Shown: in pieces, positions 47,815 through 58,625 of the stretch
Layout of the letters: the number at the start of each line of letters is the position of its first letter
Numbering within the stretch: the first letter of the stretch is position 1
The notes under the pieces: generated by a model
What the model saw: the letters and a program-made list of their open reading frames with translations, nothing else
The model's database searches: none
Told to the model about the DNA's origin: nothing
Translations under genes and position numbers: made by a program
NCBI GenBank assembly: GCA_014607495.2
Contig: CP053152.1
Span: 1,674,001 to 1,738,000, forward strand
DNA from: Carposina sasakii
Taxonomy: Eukaryota; Arthropoda; Insecta; Lepidoptera; Carposinidae
Direction of reading: 5' to 3'
Length of the DNA: 64,000 bases

Positions 47815-48290
47815 AGATCCTTACAGCCACGTTTAGCATAGCGGGGTCAGATGTTAATGATCAGTAAAAAGTTGCCATCTCATCGCCTGCGAGAACGCCC
47901 CTGGGTTTTTTAGTCAAATTTTACGACGTACATTTTTAAGCTGTGTGATGCAGCTGATGTATATTGTATTTTAGCCATGGAGAAGAAATAAAAGAGGAGC
48001 AGCGGCTAAGTATATTTTCATACAAAAATAGTGTGCCGGTGAGCAGGGGTGAAGTATGGGACGAGGGAAGCATCCTAACACTGTAGCTCTGCCCATTTAC
48101 ATAGAAACCACCTTGTAGTGCCTAGCCAACTACTTGCATAAGCGTGTGGTGACAGCAACTGCGTTACACACACCGGCTTTGAAGCTCCGCCCCTATCATG
48201 ATGTCATGGCCTAACGATTGCCACACGACTAAGTTCATAGTCCCACCTCCTCTTTTATACCTTCTTCATGATTCTAGCAAAGCATCAGCA
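47815..48290 (-). repeat. Dispersed repeat family A, copy 6, split by an inverted-repeat element
   Basis: Left part: AAAAGTTGCCATCTCATCGC, TTTTAGTCAAATTTTACGAC and GATGCAGCTGATGTATATTG. Right part: ATTCTAGCAAAGCATCAGCA with CAGG. The two halves are separated by the element at 47980-48266. Confidence 0.75.
47980..48266. mobile_element. 287-bp TIR element with CATG duplication
   Basis: Left end GAGAAGAAATAAAAGAGGAG and right end in reverse complement AAGAAGGTATAAAAGAGGAG form TIRs of about 20 bp. The element is flanked by CATG at 47976-47979 and 48267-48270 and interrupts a family A repeat. The interior (GTGTGCCGGTGAGCAGGGGT, then ACACACCGGCTTTGAAGC) has a second inverted pair. Non-coding. Superfamily not assigned. 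Confidence 0.85.
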
Positions 48291-48720
48291 CAGGTCATGT
48301 CCATAAGAAAGCCACTTTAATACATCCAGCTTTTCTTCTAGGCAAAAAGCGATAAAGAGGTTAGGCACGGGAACCGTCACTTAATAGAGCGAAGAGCTTT
48401 AGATACCTATCTACCATAAGATAAGGCCTAAAAAGTGTTATTTTATAGTTTTGGCCGGCGAGAAACGGCCGTCACAACTCACACCTCTGACGGCGCGAGT
48501 CGCTGGCGGCAAATAGTTTGAAAGCGGTAAAGATGAACAGATAGCCGGACAAGTGTCTCAATCTAGGCATCTTAACTTTCATAATGATGGATAGATAGGG
48601 CCACTTTCTATGCAGCATTATTGTCGGGTAAGTACCTGAAACAAAATAAAGACATTGTTAGAGCTATTTAGCTAGTTAGAGTTATTTATTTAGAGCGTTA
48701 GAGCTGAGAAATCCCTTATA

Positions 48721-49078
48721 CAGGCTGTTTTTGCTCGTCAACGTTCCCGAAAACTATAGAATCTCCTCATCATCACGATAAATTTTCTCCATGGAAGCAT
48801 ATCTGGGAAGTGTTTGGTTCCCAAGATATTAGGGTTCAAAGTTGAGTAAATAGACTGCGTTTTTCTGCATAAATGCACATAGACGCGCGTAGCAAGATTA
48901 TGTCACGAGAAATAATTAATATCTGTCTATGGACACTACAAATTTCACCCGATCAAGTAATTAAAAAAAAAAAAAAAAAATTACATCGTCTCCCAGCTTT
49001 TTTTTGGCATAAACTTACTTCATTTGATGTATAGAGTACGTACACTTCGTTAAGGGTGGCAACGAAAAAAACACCCTG
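48721..49078 (+). mobile_element. TA-flanked MITE family B, copy 4
   Basis: 358 bp flanked by TA (48719-48720 and 49079-49080). Ends are CAGGCTGTTTTTGCTCGTC and, in reverse complement, CAGGGTGTTTTTTTCGTTG. A run of A at 48963-48979 lies in the same place as the A-rich spot of the other copies. Confidence 0.85.
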
Positions 49079-49084
49079 TAATGC

Positions 49085-51690
49085 CCTGTATAGTCGAGAA
49101 AATGTTATATTATTTCATTCGACTGAACAAGAGCAGTTTCAATATCAACATAGCTTAGATAGCTAATCTTACTGAAAAAGATGATTGTCGCAAAAATGCT
49201 AATGCAATTTATCAGTGTAAAACAAAATAACTTAGAAAACGCTTTTCACCGTCATCTTACGTTTTCATATCGCTCATTAACTAAGCTTAAGAATTATGAA
49301 GGTACCGATGTCGTAAATATCAATATAATCTTCAGCTAGATAATTAATAGATTCATAATGAAGTATCCAATAAAAGTATCCAAGAACTAGTTTCGTCTCC
49401 GTCACTTGACTAAGTAGCTCAAGTAGCCTATTTAATACAAGTGCAGTGCAGTCGTTAAACTGTCAGATATCTTATTACCCTGCTACAATATATTTATGTC
49501 GTAATATATTATAGTTAAGGGGATAATGTTGAAAATAAATAAAGGTTTTTAAACTGTACAGGTGCTTATACTACTGACTGGTAATCACCGGACCCTACAA
49601 CCTTCGCTGACCCTCAAATCCGACTACACATGATTGCAGTCACAGGCAACTGTAGTCGCGATGGGAAACTTGATCTGAGCAATTAGCATGCAATACATAA
49701 CTACTACTCCTAAACGACATAAACCACTTACCTATAATAATTAATTAACAATTAATCTAAAATTTAACAAAATTACAGATATTACATATTTGAGACATAT
49801 TCTGCAAAAGCATAAATATTGTGATATAGAGATAGATCAACCTATTAACTCATGAACATATCGATACTTAGAGTCTCAAATTGCGTAATCACCATTTTGG
49901 CCAAAATGACTTTTGATTTTTTTCTCTATCGTTCTGTCTAAATCTCAGGTCTAAATAGAGCTTTAAAAATCGCAAAAAGTGGTGAATACAGCCCACGTGT
50001 TTAGCGTCGATAAACAGAGATATTCCTATTTTATAGACGTTACGACCTTTATAAAAAATAAATGCTCAAATTTCGGTCGATACAGCCATTTAAATTAATG
50101 ATTTTTAAATGTGGCGTTTACAACTCAAGTTATTTTATATAATTTAAAATGAAATATACATAAGATAATATACATACATATAACATGAAATGTGTATAAT
50201 TATTGGAAGGTACTAACCAGTCAGTGACGTAAATAGCCTTAATTCTTATTCTTTATTGCACATACACAAAAAGAAATATGGCATCCAACATTAAAGAAGA
50301 GATGCATGTACAATGGCAAGTTTATCTCTACCAGAGATCTCTTCATACAAATTTTATTATAATCTAAAGACAAAAAAACAAACACAAAAATTTTGGTTCC
50401 AATTACCTAATAAAAATCCAATTTCATTGTTATATTTGCTATTGATTTTAAAATTATTAATATTCTTTATCTGCGTTTCTTTAAAATGTTTTTAAAATAA
50501 AAAAATCTTAAATAGCTATTTATAATGCGTTTTTTATTAAGTCAACTAGGCTGTTACACTCTTAAGTTTTTAGAGAACAGCCTTTTTTGGGTCGCAAACG
50601 CCGAGTTATTAACATTTTTTTGGCGTATTCACAAATATTTTTCGCAAATACTGTTTGAATCTTTAATTCCGTATAACCATATAATAAAGTTCGCGATATC
50701 AGTTTATTGCATCCAAGATTCATTTTAATAACATTATTATTTAAAATGATATCAATTTTTTGTTAAATATTTTTTTTGTTTTTGCTCTCCTGAAAAGTGA
50801 CGATTTGGTGACAATGCCATTTGAGACTCAAGGTATCGATTATCAACATACAGTATTATCAGTATTTATCGCCTTAAACGCTAACATCTCAGTTAAAAGC
50901 GCTCCAGGAATTTCTTTGAGACACATAATCTAGCAGATTATTGGAAAGTAATAAATAATAATAAAGCGCAAGTTGCGTGACGCACGCTACCGTGCACGCG
51001 CGCCGCCATGCCTCAGCGCGGCTCGTCTCCGTGCGCAAAGCTGGACGCTAGGAATCCGTTCTAATACGAAGGGACAGGTTTACTGTGTATTTATTATTAG
51101 GTGTATTATTTAGTCTCTACAATTATGTTATTTGTACATACTTAGAATCTGAAGAAGATGAGATATTAGCTGTATTTTCTTTGATTTATTTTGAAGCGTC
51201 GTTTTATGGACAAACTGCTTGTTATGCTATCAAAAGAATATTGAAAGTAATTACCTACATCCACGCGGCTGCGTTTTTAAAATGTGATAGCTACAATTCT
51301 ACAGCCACGTTCGGAGTCAGATGTACTTTATGTATTTACAATAAACAAAAGATTTAACAATCTAGGACATGGCTGGCAGGAGACAATGAAAACAGTGCAA
51401 GCCGTCGGCTATTAGGATGTAAATCACAACTGTGCCGCGCTATCACCGCGAACGTGAACACTTTCAGACATAGCTACACGCGGTTATTATGCATGCCGTG
51501 ACGCGCCACAATGGGCACAAACCACGCGCACTGCTCTCTGCCGGCGATGTAAATCATTCGCTGAAACCATTGTATGCTACCAACCTCACGATTCAAAATC
51601 ATGAGAGCTCTGTCGGAAAATTAGTTAACGAGATAAAAAGCTGCTTTTTGCTTCAAGTGATTTATTTTTACCAATTACGTTATTGATCCG
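49085..51690. other. No gene recognised; AT-rich with one GC-rich island
   Basis: Very AT-rich, with repeat relics at 49575-49700 (relative of the 1031 palindrome arm). A GC-rich island at 50980-51060 (GTGCACGCGCGCCGCCATGC, CTCAGCGCGGCTCGTC) and a second patch at 51390-51550 precede the 3' end of the LRR gene. ORFs of 60-90 codons have no domain. Confidence 0.45.
51661..51666 (-). terminator. Polyadenylation signal of the LRR gene
   Basis: AATAAA on the minus strand, 25 bases after the TGA stop at 51692-51694. It implies a 3' UTR of only some 40-60 bases. Position and strand fit the gene; cleavage site not determined. Confidence 0.6.
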
Positions 51691-51691
51691 T

Positions 51692-53347
51692 TCATTTCTT
51701 GCCTTTACCTTTCCCTTTTCCTTTTCTTTTTTTCGGTTCCGGTTCGGGTTCCGGGGGAGGCGTAGGTGGTAGCTTGCGATCTGGCCATTTTCGCTTGAAA
51801 TAATCTATCATGGCAGCTAAATTAACCGGTTTTATCTTACCAACCTTAGGACCAGGGAACGCGTTGAGTAAAGCAGAGTAAAGATCTTCGTCGAGTTTAA
51901 CTCCATTCGCTTTCAGCTCACGTGAAAATTCTTTCTCTCCCAATGATTCCGGGAAGGCCTTGTAAATTGCCATGATGACCAGTGCTATGTCCACCTTATT
52001 CTTTTTAGGCTTTTTACAAATCGCTTCGATTCTATTAAGTAGTATCTCTCTCATGTCTACAGGCTGCGCCTTAAAAGTAGGTATCACTCCACCCCATTTT
52101 ACTACTGCGTTCTTTCTGTAAGTCAATGACATTACTTCTTTATAGACATCTAAAAACTCTTGGTCAACAAGTACGTTATCAAGTAACAATTGACTTAATC
52201 GTACTTTTTTCTCTTTCATTCGGAGCAGTAATTTCAAAGCATCAAAAGGTGTCATAGGATTAAATGACAAGTCAAGCGTTTCCAAATTTTTGGCATTTAC
52301 CAAACCAACTCCAATAGAATTCACTGCCATATCACACAGCTGATTATTGCTAAGGTCAAGGTGACGAATGTTGGGATTTCTTAATAGTATTTTAACTCCA
52401 TTTCCAACTTTCTTGCCGCTTAGAGCATTCCAAGATAAGTTTAATTCTTCGAACGTCTTATTGTGTACGAGTACTGTGCATAAAGCACCCAAAGCAGCTG
52501 GTTCTAAGATGTTATTCCATGATAAATTAAGATGTGTTAGTTTGTTATTGCATTCAAAGGCAGTTGCCAGCATTAGGCAAGATTCGCCAGTTAAATTATT
52601 GTAACTTAGATTAAGGTTTAAAACATCCATTCCGTCAAAGATGGCTTTTGCAACAAACTCAACCCCTGCATCTCCGAGTTTGTTTCTTGACAAGTCAAGT
52701 GTTCGCAGGGCACGGTTTACAGGAAGGTTGTTACAGAGGCGTCGAGCCCCATCGGGTCCTATTCGGCATCCAGACAAGTTAATTTCATTAAGCGTAATAT
52801 TGTCAATAAACATATCTCCTAAATGAAAACATCCATCTAAATCTATGAAGTTGTCAGTTAAATCTAACACTTTAACATAACGATTACATTTAAGAGCCAT
52901 TGCCATTGCCCTAATATTAAGAGGATTTATCCCGTAATATCTCAAATCAATTTTGTCATCAAGTAGATGCAAATAAAACAATTTGACTGGACATATCTCC
53001 ATCTCTTTGCAAATAGCCAGGTACAATTCTTGGCCGTCTTCGGAATATATTACTTTTGGCGTAGGATTAAATAAGGCTTCTTTAATGCCAGGATCTTTGA
53101 CACTAGGGTAATTATAGTAAGGGTGTCGTAGTACAGAACTCGCTGACATAGCTATATATTTGGCGCATATATTATCAGCACCAGGCTCGAGTACACGTTC
53201 AGTCGTTTTTAAATGAGCAGAGGCTTCTACTGTATCAAATAGTAGTGAAGACCATTCTTCCATAGGCGGTTCCTCGGATGATTCAATCTCTTGTTCGAAA
53301 ACGACTTCCACTGCTGGTGCCTCTTTCTCCTCTTCATCTGACGACAT
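51692..53347 (-). CDS. LRRC74-like leucine-rich-repeat protein
   Basis: Complete 551-residue protein in one uninterrupted frame. ATG is at 53345-53347 with AAAA upstream; TGA at 51692-51694. Residues 1-35 are acidic (SSDEEEKE...). Residues about 155-390 are ribonuclease-inhibitor-type LRRs of about 28 residues, for example VKVLDLTDNFIDLDG, LRTLDLSRNKLGDAG, LTHLNLSWNNILEPAALGAL and IRHLDLSNNQLCDMAVNSIG. Residues 395-525 form an all-helical segment as in LRRC74A/B. The tail (529-551) is proline-rich then Lys/Gly-rich (PPEPEPEPKKRKGKG). No signal peptide or membrane segment. LRRC74-type proteins are intracellular scaffolds, often testis- or cilium-biased, without a defined enzymatic role (family knowledge). 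The absence of introns may mean a retrogene or a naturally intronless gene. Confidence 0.9.
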   Translation of the reverse strand: MSSDEEEKEAPAVEVVFEQEIESSEEPPMEEWSSLLFDTVEASAHLKTTERVLEPGADNICAKYIAMSASSVLRHPYYNYPSVKDPGIKEALFNPTPKVIYSEDGQELYLAICKEMEICPVKLFYLHLLDDKIDLRYYGINPLNIRAMAMALKCNRYVKVLDLTDNFIDLDGCFHLGDMFIDNITLNEINLSGCRIGPDGARRLCNNLPVNRALRTLDLSRNKLGDAGVEFVAKAIFDGMDVLNLNLSYNNLTGESCLMLATAFECNNKLTHLNLSWNNILEPAALGALCTVLVHNKTFEELNLSWNALSGKKVGNGVKILLRNPNIRHLDLSNNQLCDMAVNSIGVGLVNAKNLETLDLSFNPMTPFDALKLLLRMKEKKVRLSQLLLDNVLVDQEFLDVYKEVMSLTYRKNAVVKWGGVIPTFKAQPVDMREILLNRIEAICKKPKKNKVDIALVIMAIYKAFPESLGEKEFSRELKANGVKLDEDLYSALLNAFPGPKVGKIKPVNLAAMIDYFKRKWPDRKLPPTPPPEPEPEPKKRKGKGKGKGKK

Positions 53348-53349
53348 TT

Positions 53350-54110
53350 TTGTAACTTTAATAAAAAAGTATACGATGATAATATATAAAAAAAATCTTT
53401 ATTTTTAAAATATTTATACTAAAGGTATAAAATTCGCATGTAGATTAGAGGTTAAAAAATAATGACATGTGACTTTGTTGTTTTTTTTTTCGCAAAGAGA
53501 AAGGAACGACTCGGGAGCTATTCCATTTAATTTTTGGTAAGTTTTTACCCACTTTTACTAGTTACGTCTCCAGCGCACAAATTTTTATATCAATACTAAA
53601 TGTTGTCCTTGGCTCTGCTTGCGTGGATGTCGCATATTGCGTTATAGGGGTATAAAAATTAGTTCACAGGTATTTGAGAATAATATTTTACAATCTATTA
53701 TTAGACCTACCGAATACACATATATTTCATAAAAAACGGTTAAGGGATGATTCTTAGATTATTAGATTTTGGTTAGACGTCCTTAAGTACTATTCTGATT
53801 GAAGACTAATCTAATAGGTATTTAAAATTCTCATATCACAGTGTTACCAAACTGCTCCGAAACGTCTTAGGGCTGATTCTCATTAGAGCGGGCTGTGCCC
53901 GTATTTCCCACGTATCTCGCCAGACTCGCCACTGCCAGGGCTATAAAGCCCTTTTTCGTACAAAAGCCATTTCTCATTGGGGGGTTCTTCGGCGAATATG
54001 AGTGGTAGCCACTCCGACATGGAGGGCTCTATGGACCACCTCCTCCACATGTTCAATTGAAAGACACGGCGGCAGGTAATTTTATATTATGCAAATAGAA
54101 GTAAATTCGT
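53350..54110. promoter_or_regulatory. Upstream region of the LRR gene, promoter not resolved
   Basis: AT-rich sequence directly 5' of the LRR gene start on the minus strand. No clear TATA box or initiator stands out. A GC-richer block at 53875-54065 (GCTGTGCCCGTATTTCCCAC, CTCCGACATGGAGGGCTC) matches none of the repeats here and was not identified. Confidence 0.25.
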
Positions 54111-54126
54111 TAACGCTGTATCTAAT

Positions 54127-54380
54127 CTTCTTCTTCTTCAGCCTATTGCAGTCCACTGCTAGACGTAGGCCTCCTCCAGGGCATGCCACAAGGCTACTGC
54201 CACAGGGGGGTTTTGCCCATAGTCACCACGCTGGGCAGGCGGGTTGGTGACCGCAGTGTGATTTTCGGACTATGTTGTCAGCATGGGAGGCGCTGCTGCC
54301 CACCTCCCGGAAACCCTTAATCGCCTCGTACGACACGCACGGGCAGGCAGGGGTGGTACAAACTCTACTCTGCCGGCACC
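54127..54380 (-). mobile_element. ~254-bp retroposon with RTE-like 3' tail and 14-bp target duplication
   Basis: Full-length minus-strand copy from GGTGCCGGCAGAGTAGAGTT to a CTGAAGAAGAAG tail. A perfect 14-bp direct repeat ACGCTGTATCTAAT flanks it (54113-54126 and 54381-54394), proving retroposition and setting the 5' end. It is the youngest-looking member of the family in the window. Confidence 0.93.
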
Positions 54381-54394
54381 ACGCTGTATCTAAT

Positions 54395-55800
54395 AAGATG
54401 CATGAAAACTTGTAAACCTTAAACTATCTAAAAATAAAATTAGGTACTTAGGTACAAAAAAATCATTACCTAACCTAAATTATAAATGACATGTGTTGAC
54501 ATATTTTGACACATGTGAGATATACTTATTGTATTTAAATCACAGGTGTATAGTCATCCCATTTATTCCCATCACACTTCCTGCAAATTCGCTATAAACC
54601 TGTCTTCACGAGGCTGTTAGATGATTGTCTGGTATGCCTTAAATAGACAGGCGCAGCTTTCAGAAGGCGTTTGCAGTGAAAGTGTAGCCTGGGGCCACGG
54701 AACAAGCCAAGCGGGGCCAAGGCCGGTCCCAGCAGTGAGAACCTTTGGAGATGAAGATATTTGGTCGCAAAAAAATCGATAAAATAAACTATCGCATGTG
54801 ATAAATGATGGTTATGCTTTAACTATTATGTATTTGGGTGGGCATGTAAATGGTTTGGGCGTTTGTGAAAAATGGTCTGATATTAGTATCTTCTCTGAAC
54901 TTTCCAGACGAAATTGACCACACGCGTGTTTACTATAAATATAATCAATTAGGTGTGTGAACGAAAGTTATCGTTGTACAACATTTCGTAAGTAAGATAT
55001 GCAAATCAAAATTAAGAAAGGCAACCTTTATAAATTTGTATTAATACATTTCCTTTTTATGGATAAGTTAATTCTTATTTTTAAATTAAGGCAAAGTACT
55101 TTAAAAAAGTACGGTACAAAACATGTATAAAAATAGCTATTTAATACAATTTTAAATCGATTTCCTTTGATTGAAATGAAATCTCTTTTGAGATAACCTC
55201 GGCCTTCGCCATAATAATTTCCTACTCCACAATAAAACAGTTCTGCGCAGTAGACGTAAGAATAAATATGATTAAAAATAAATATATTCCGGTCAGTATC
55301 ACAATGCTGCAATTAGCTGGCGAACAGTTAAAAATAATTAAAGACATAAACTACCGGGTTAATACAACAGCGTTTGACCTCATCGTTGACGACCTTCTCT
55401 CGACGGATTGCTGGTGTGAGATCTCTTGAAGACACTCATTGGAGGTGTTAGTACTGTGTTAGGAAGTTTTTGTTGAAGTTTTTGTGTTTTTTCAGAAAAT
55501 AACGTTGTGTATGAAGAAGAATTTGAGGTTTGAGTTGGGTCGAATTAAGATAAAGTAACTAGAGAAACGTGATGATAACTTCCGTCCACCAAAGCAGAAG
55601 TGCTAACCTTTAGGACTAAGAAGCTTTCAATTATTTATTACACAACCAAATAAGAGGAAATCAAATAAAAATTAGTTAATTATGGGTTATAGTCATTATG
55701 ATTGTATAGCACGTATTGTATTTACGAAGGTCAAATTAAGTTAATCACGATTCTGTTTATCAAAAATGGATTTCTATCTTATATTCATCTTTTTATCAAA
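54395..55800. other. No gene recognised
   Basis: AT-rich. A GC-richer stretch at 54655-54730 (GCAGTGAAAGTGTAGCCTGG, GGCCAAGGCCGGTCCC) was examined for exon character and lacks convincing splice sites. ORF 55028-55312 (minus) is low-complexity in composition and unsupported. Confidence 0.4.
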
Positions 55801-55802
55801 TA

Positions 55803-56608
55803 CTAGTGGACGCCCGCGACTCCGTCCGCGTGGACTACAGAAAAAACAAAATGTCGAAATTATCCGGGATAAAAACATTTTCCCGGGATAAAAAGTAGCC
55901 TATATGTTAAGTGGGATCTGTCACAATATTTCCTGAGATTAGCGTGCACAAACACACAGACAGTCCCTTCCCGTGGGAATTTCGGGAAATCAATTCTTAG
56001 TGTTTCCCTGCAGTCTCCGATTTTAGCTTCACATGTACAGCGGTTTTTGTAAAAAAAATTGAATTCCCGTTAGTCTCCTTCCCGTGGGAATTTTGGGAAA
56101 TCCATTCTTAGGGCTTCTTCGTAGTCCCTTATCCGATTTCAGCTTCATACAAATAGCGGTGTTCGTAAAAAATCATTAATTCCCGTTGGCCCCCTTCCCG
56201 TGGGAATTTCGGGAAATTCGTCCTTAGTGCTTCCTCGCAGTCCCTAATGAACATCTATGCCCAATTTCAGCTTCATATGTATAGCGGTTTTCGTAAAAAT
56301 TATGAATTCACGTTTGTCCCCTTCCCGTGGGAATTTCGGGAAATCCGTTTTTAGTCCTCCCTCGCTGTCCCCAATAAACATATATGCCCGATTTCAGCTT
56401 CATATGTATAGCGGTTTTCGTAAAAAATATAAAATTCCCGTTTGTCGCCTTCCCGTGGGAATATCGGGAAATTCTTATAGCCTATGTTCATCCAGGTCCT
56501 ATAAGGATTCTAACGGTGAAAGAATTTTTTAAATCGGTCCAGTAGTTTTGGAGCCTATTCATTACAACCAAACAAACAAAGTTTTCCTCTTTATAATATT
56601 AGTGTAGA
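55803..56608 (+). mobile_element. Retroposon-like repeat with internal tandem array
   Basis: The 5' part (GTGGACGCCCGCGACTCCGT ... AAGTGGGATCTGTCACAATA) is the same unit as at 11083 and 34980. From about 55963 it continues into a tandem array (55975-56470). It ends with AAATCGGTCCAGTAGTTTTG and TTTATAATATTAGTGTAGAT, the typical 3' end of lepidopteran non-LTR-derived repeats. No open frame of note. Confidence 0.75.
55975..56470 (+). repeat. Minisatellite, ~115-125-bp unit, about 4.3 copies
   Basis: The unit starts with CCTTCCCGTGGGAATTTCGG, continues with a TTCTTAGTGCTTCCTCGCAG-like block and ATTTCAGCTTCATATGTATA, then GCGGTTTTCGTAAAAA and AATTCCCGTT. Unit starts are near 55968, 56089, 56190, 56319 and 56446. 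Later copies gain a CAATAAACATATATGCCC segment. Copies differ at 10-20% of positions, so expansion is not very recent. Confidence 0.8.
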
Positions 56609-56654
56609 TAAAAGTAAGAAATAAGTATTTAAAAAAATTGTCTTAAAGATTTTT

Positions 56655-56940
56655 ATCTACAACTAGCGGACCTAACAGACGTCCTGTCCCACGCCTTTGA
56701 ACCAACGTCACCCAATTGTTTTGCCTTGCCTGGACTTTCAAATTTCGAACAAATTGTTTGTATGGGAAAAGGAATGTTTTAGACATGTTCAGACATTTTT
56801 TTTAAATTTTTCTCTCCGTTAGAACCATCCCTGTACTTCAAGAAATACGCTAAAAAAGAATTAGCGAAATCGGTTCAGCCGTTCTCGAGATTCGCGCCAA
56901 CCAATTTAGCGATTCATTTTTATATTATAGATATATAGCT
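56655..56940 (+). mobile_element. Decayed non-autonomous repeat (3' 'CGGTTCAGCCGTTCTCGAG' type)
   Basis: Begins ACTAGCGGACCTAACAGACG, contains AAATTGTTTGTATGGGAAAA and ends AAATCGGTTCAGCCGTTCTC ... ATTTTTATATTATAGATATA. The layout matches a repeat class common in insect genomes (recalled). Single copy in this window. Confidence 0.6.
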
Positions 56941-56944
56941 AGAT

Positions 56945-58510
56945 TTTTTTTTTGTTTACATCAACCACGTTGTACTTAAGTGTACCACGTTGTCACGGTC
57001 TGCGGTGACAGGATGTGTTACGTGGTACGAAATACCAAACCCCTGCGTGGTACCTACATCTACTAGGGTTACATTGCCATAAAAAAATAACAACAACTGA
57101 GCACGCTAGACATATTTACAAGTTATAGTAAAAGATTTTCAAAAATCTGACTCGGTAATATTTGCTATTGGAATTAATTATCGGTGTTTAGATTCCTTGT
57201 TTTCTCATAAATTCTTGTGGTAGTTGTAGCGGTAGGTGTTTGTTCCTGTGGAGCGGTGTTTATAGGCAACTGTTTTACTAAACTTACAATCTATGAGAAA
57301 AAGGTAATTTTTAACCCCACAGACCCAAGCTACAAGGTTAAAAATCTGGTTTAAAATCAGGGAAAATATCTTTACAAAATTTGTACCTACGCATTAACAG
57401 TATAGCTCCAAGTGATCTTATAGTACGAGTACTTATTTTTATATCGTGGACCATAAAATGTTTTGTTTAAGTATCATACATAATACGAGTAGAGCTGCGC
57501 GGGAGTAATTTGAGAACTAGCCATTTTATAATTTAACGATACAGATCTTTGTAATGGATGGACGTAATTGTTGGTTTCCTTCTTTTTATAGTAAACTCAG
57601 TTATGTACCTACTTCCTATTTATATTTGGTGTATTAATTCACAGATTTTATGATGTACCTACCTACATACATACATAAGTACTACGTACAACACGCAATT
57701 TGCTCACACACTTGGTGAAGTCGGCGAAGGCGACTGGTGAGTCATCCTAAGGCATCTCACGTGGTATGGAGTGATCCTACCGTTGCTTTTCGGATACAAA
57801 TACATCCAATGAACAGTAATGAAGCCAATTGGAAAAGTTTTTGACTCATTCTAAATAGGTCTTCATGTTTTAGGCGTTTTAAGTAACCAGCAGAAGAGTT
57901 ACTTAACAGCAAAGACATCTTATGCATTAGATGTCCCATTGCTAGGCAAAGACGTATTATAAATAAAACTTTAATTTCTAACTAAGAATACCGTTGCTGC
58001 CAATAAAAAGAACTCTTCTCACAAACCTTCATCTAAAAAGAACTTTACCTATAGATCAACAGGTATACAGATCCCGCGCATAATTCCCGACATATTCTCC
58101 TATCTTCTTCACACTGTCAAGCTGTCGCAGGAGTATTCGAGCAAGTCCGGCTACCACACTCGGCTCTAATCGCTATAAATTGGCCGGCTGCGCGCGCGCA
58201 GCTCGATAAATTCACAACGCGCCTGCGCACCGACAGCCCCGCTCATAACCAATGGCCATTCAGGCACAGAATATTCTAGCAGAAGTCTGATTACTTAAAT
58301 AATTAATATCAGATTTGGCAAAAGTAGACTCTTTAAGCATAAAGTTTTATAGCTATATGACGCAATATTTTTAATGGTCCTATACAAATACTTGTATTAA
58401 GACACTCGTAGCATCTGATACCCTATACACACCTACCTATGGCAAGTTAAAAAATAACATCACCCCTTTTTGTGTCGGCGGAGATACATATTATACACAC
58501 TGTATTCTAA
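56945..58510. other. No gene recognised; GC-rich island near right end
   Basis: AT-rich apart from 58110-58265, which contains the perfect palindrome TGCGCGCGCGCA (58189-58200) and CGCGCCTGCGCACCGACAGC. The 56985-57060 stretch has four ACGTGGTAC/GTACCACG words. No gene supported. Confidence 0.4.
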
Positions 58511-58512
58511 CC

Positions 58513-58625
58513 GAACTTGTACATCTCAACTATACCCTCAAAATTGGTCAGAAGTGGCACCATGTGGTTCTATCGGCCCTTAGTGCTCTGCCTACCCCGT
58601 AAGGGATAAAGGCGTGATTATATGT
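58513..58625 (+). repeat. Dispersed repeat family D, copy 4 (longest)
   Basis: AACTTGTACATCTCAACTAT, ACCCTCAAAATTGGTCAGAA, GTGGCACCATGTGGTTCTAT, CGGCCCTTAGTGCTCTGCC and CCCGTAAGGGATAAAGGCGT then GATTATATGTA. This is the best copy for defining the family, which also occurs at 10241, 41833 and 44470. Confidence 0.78.

Noticed and set aside
52368..52826. Plus-strand ORFs opposite the LRR gene
   Set aside because: They are antisense to a clear LRR coding frame.
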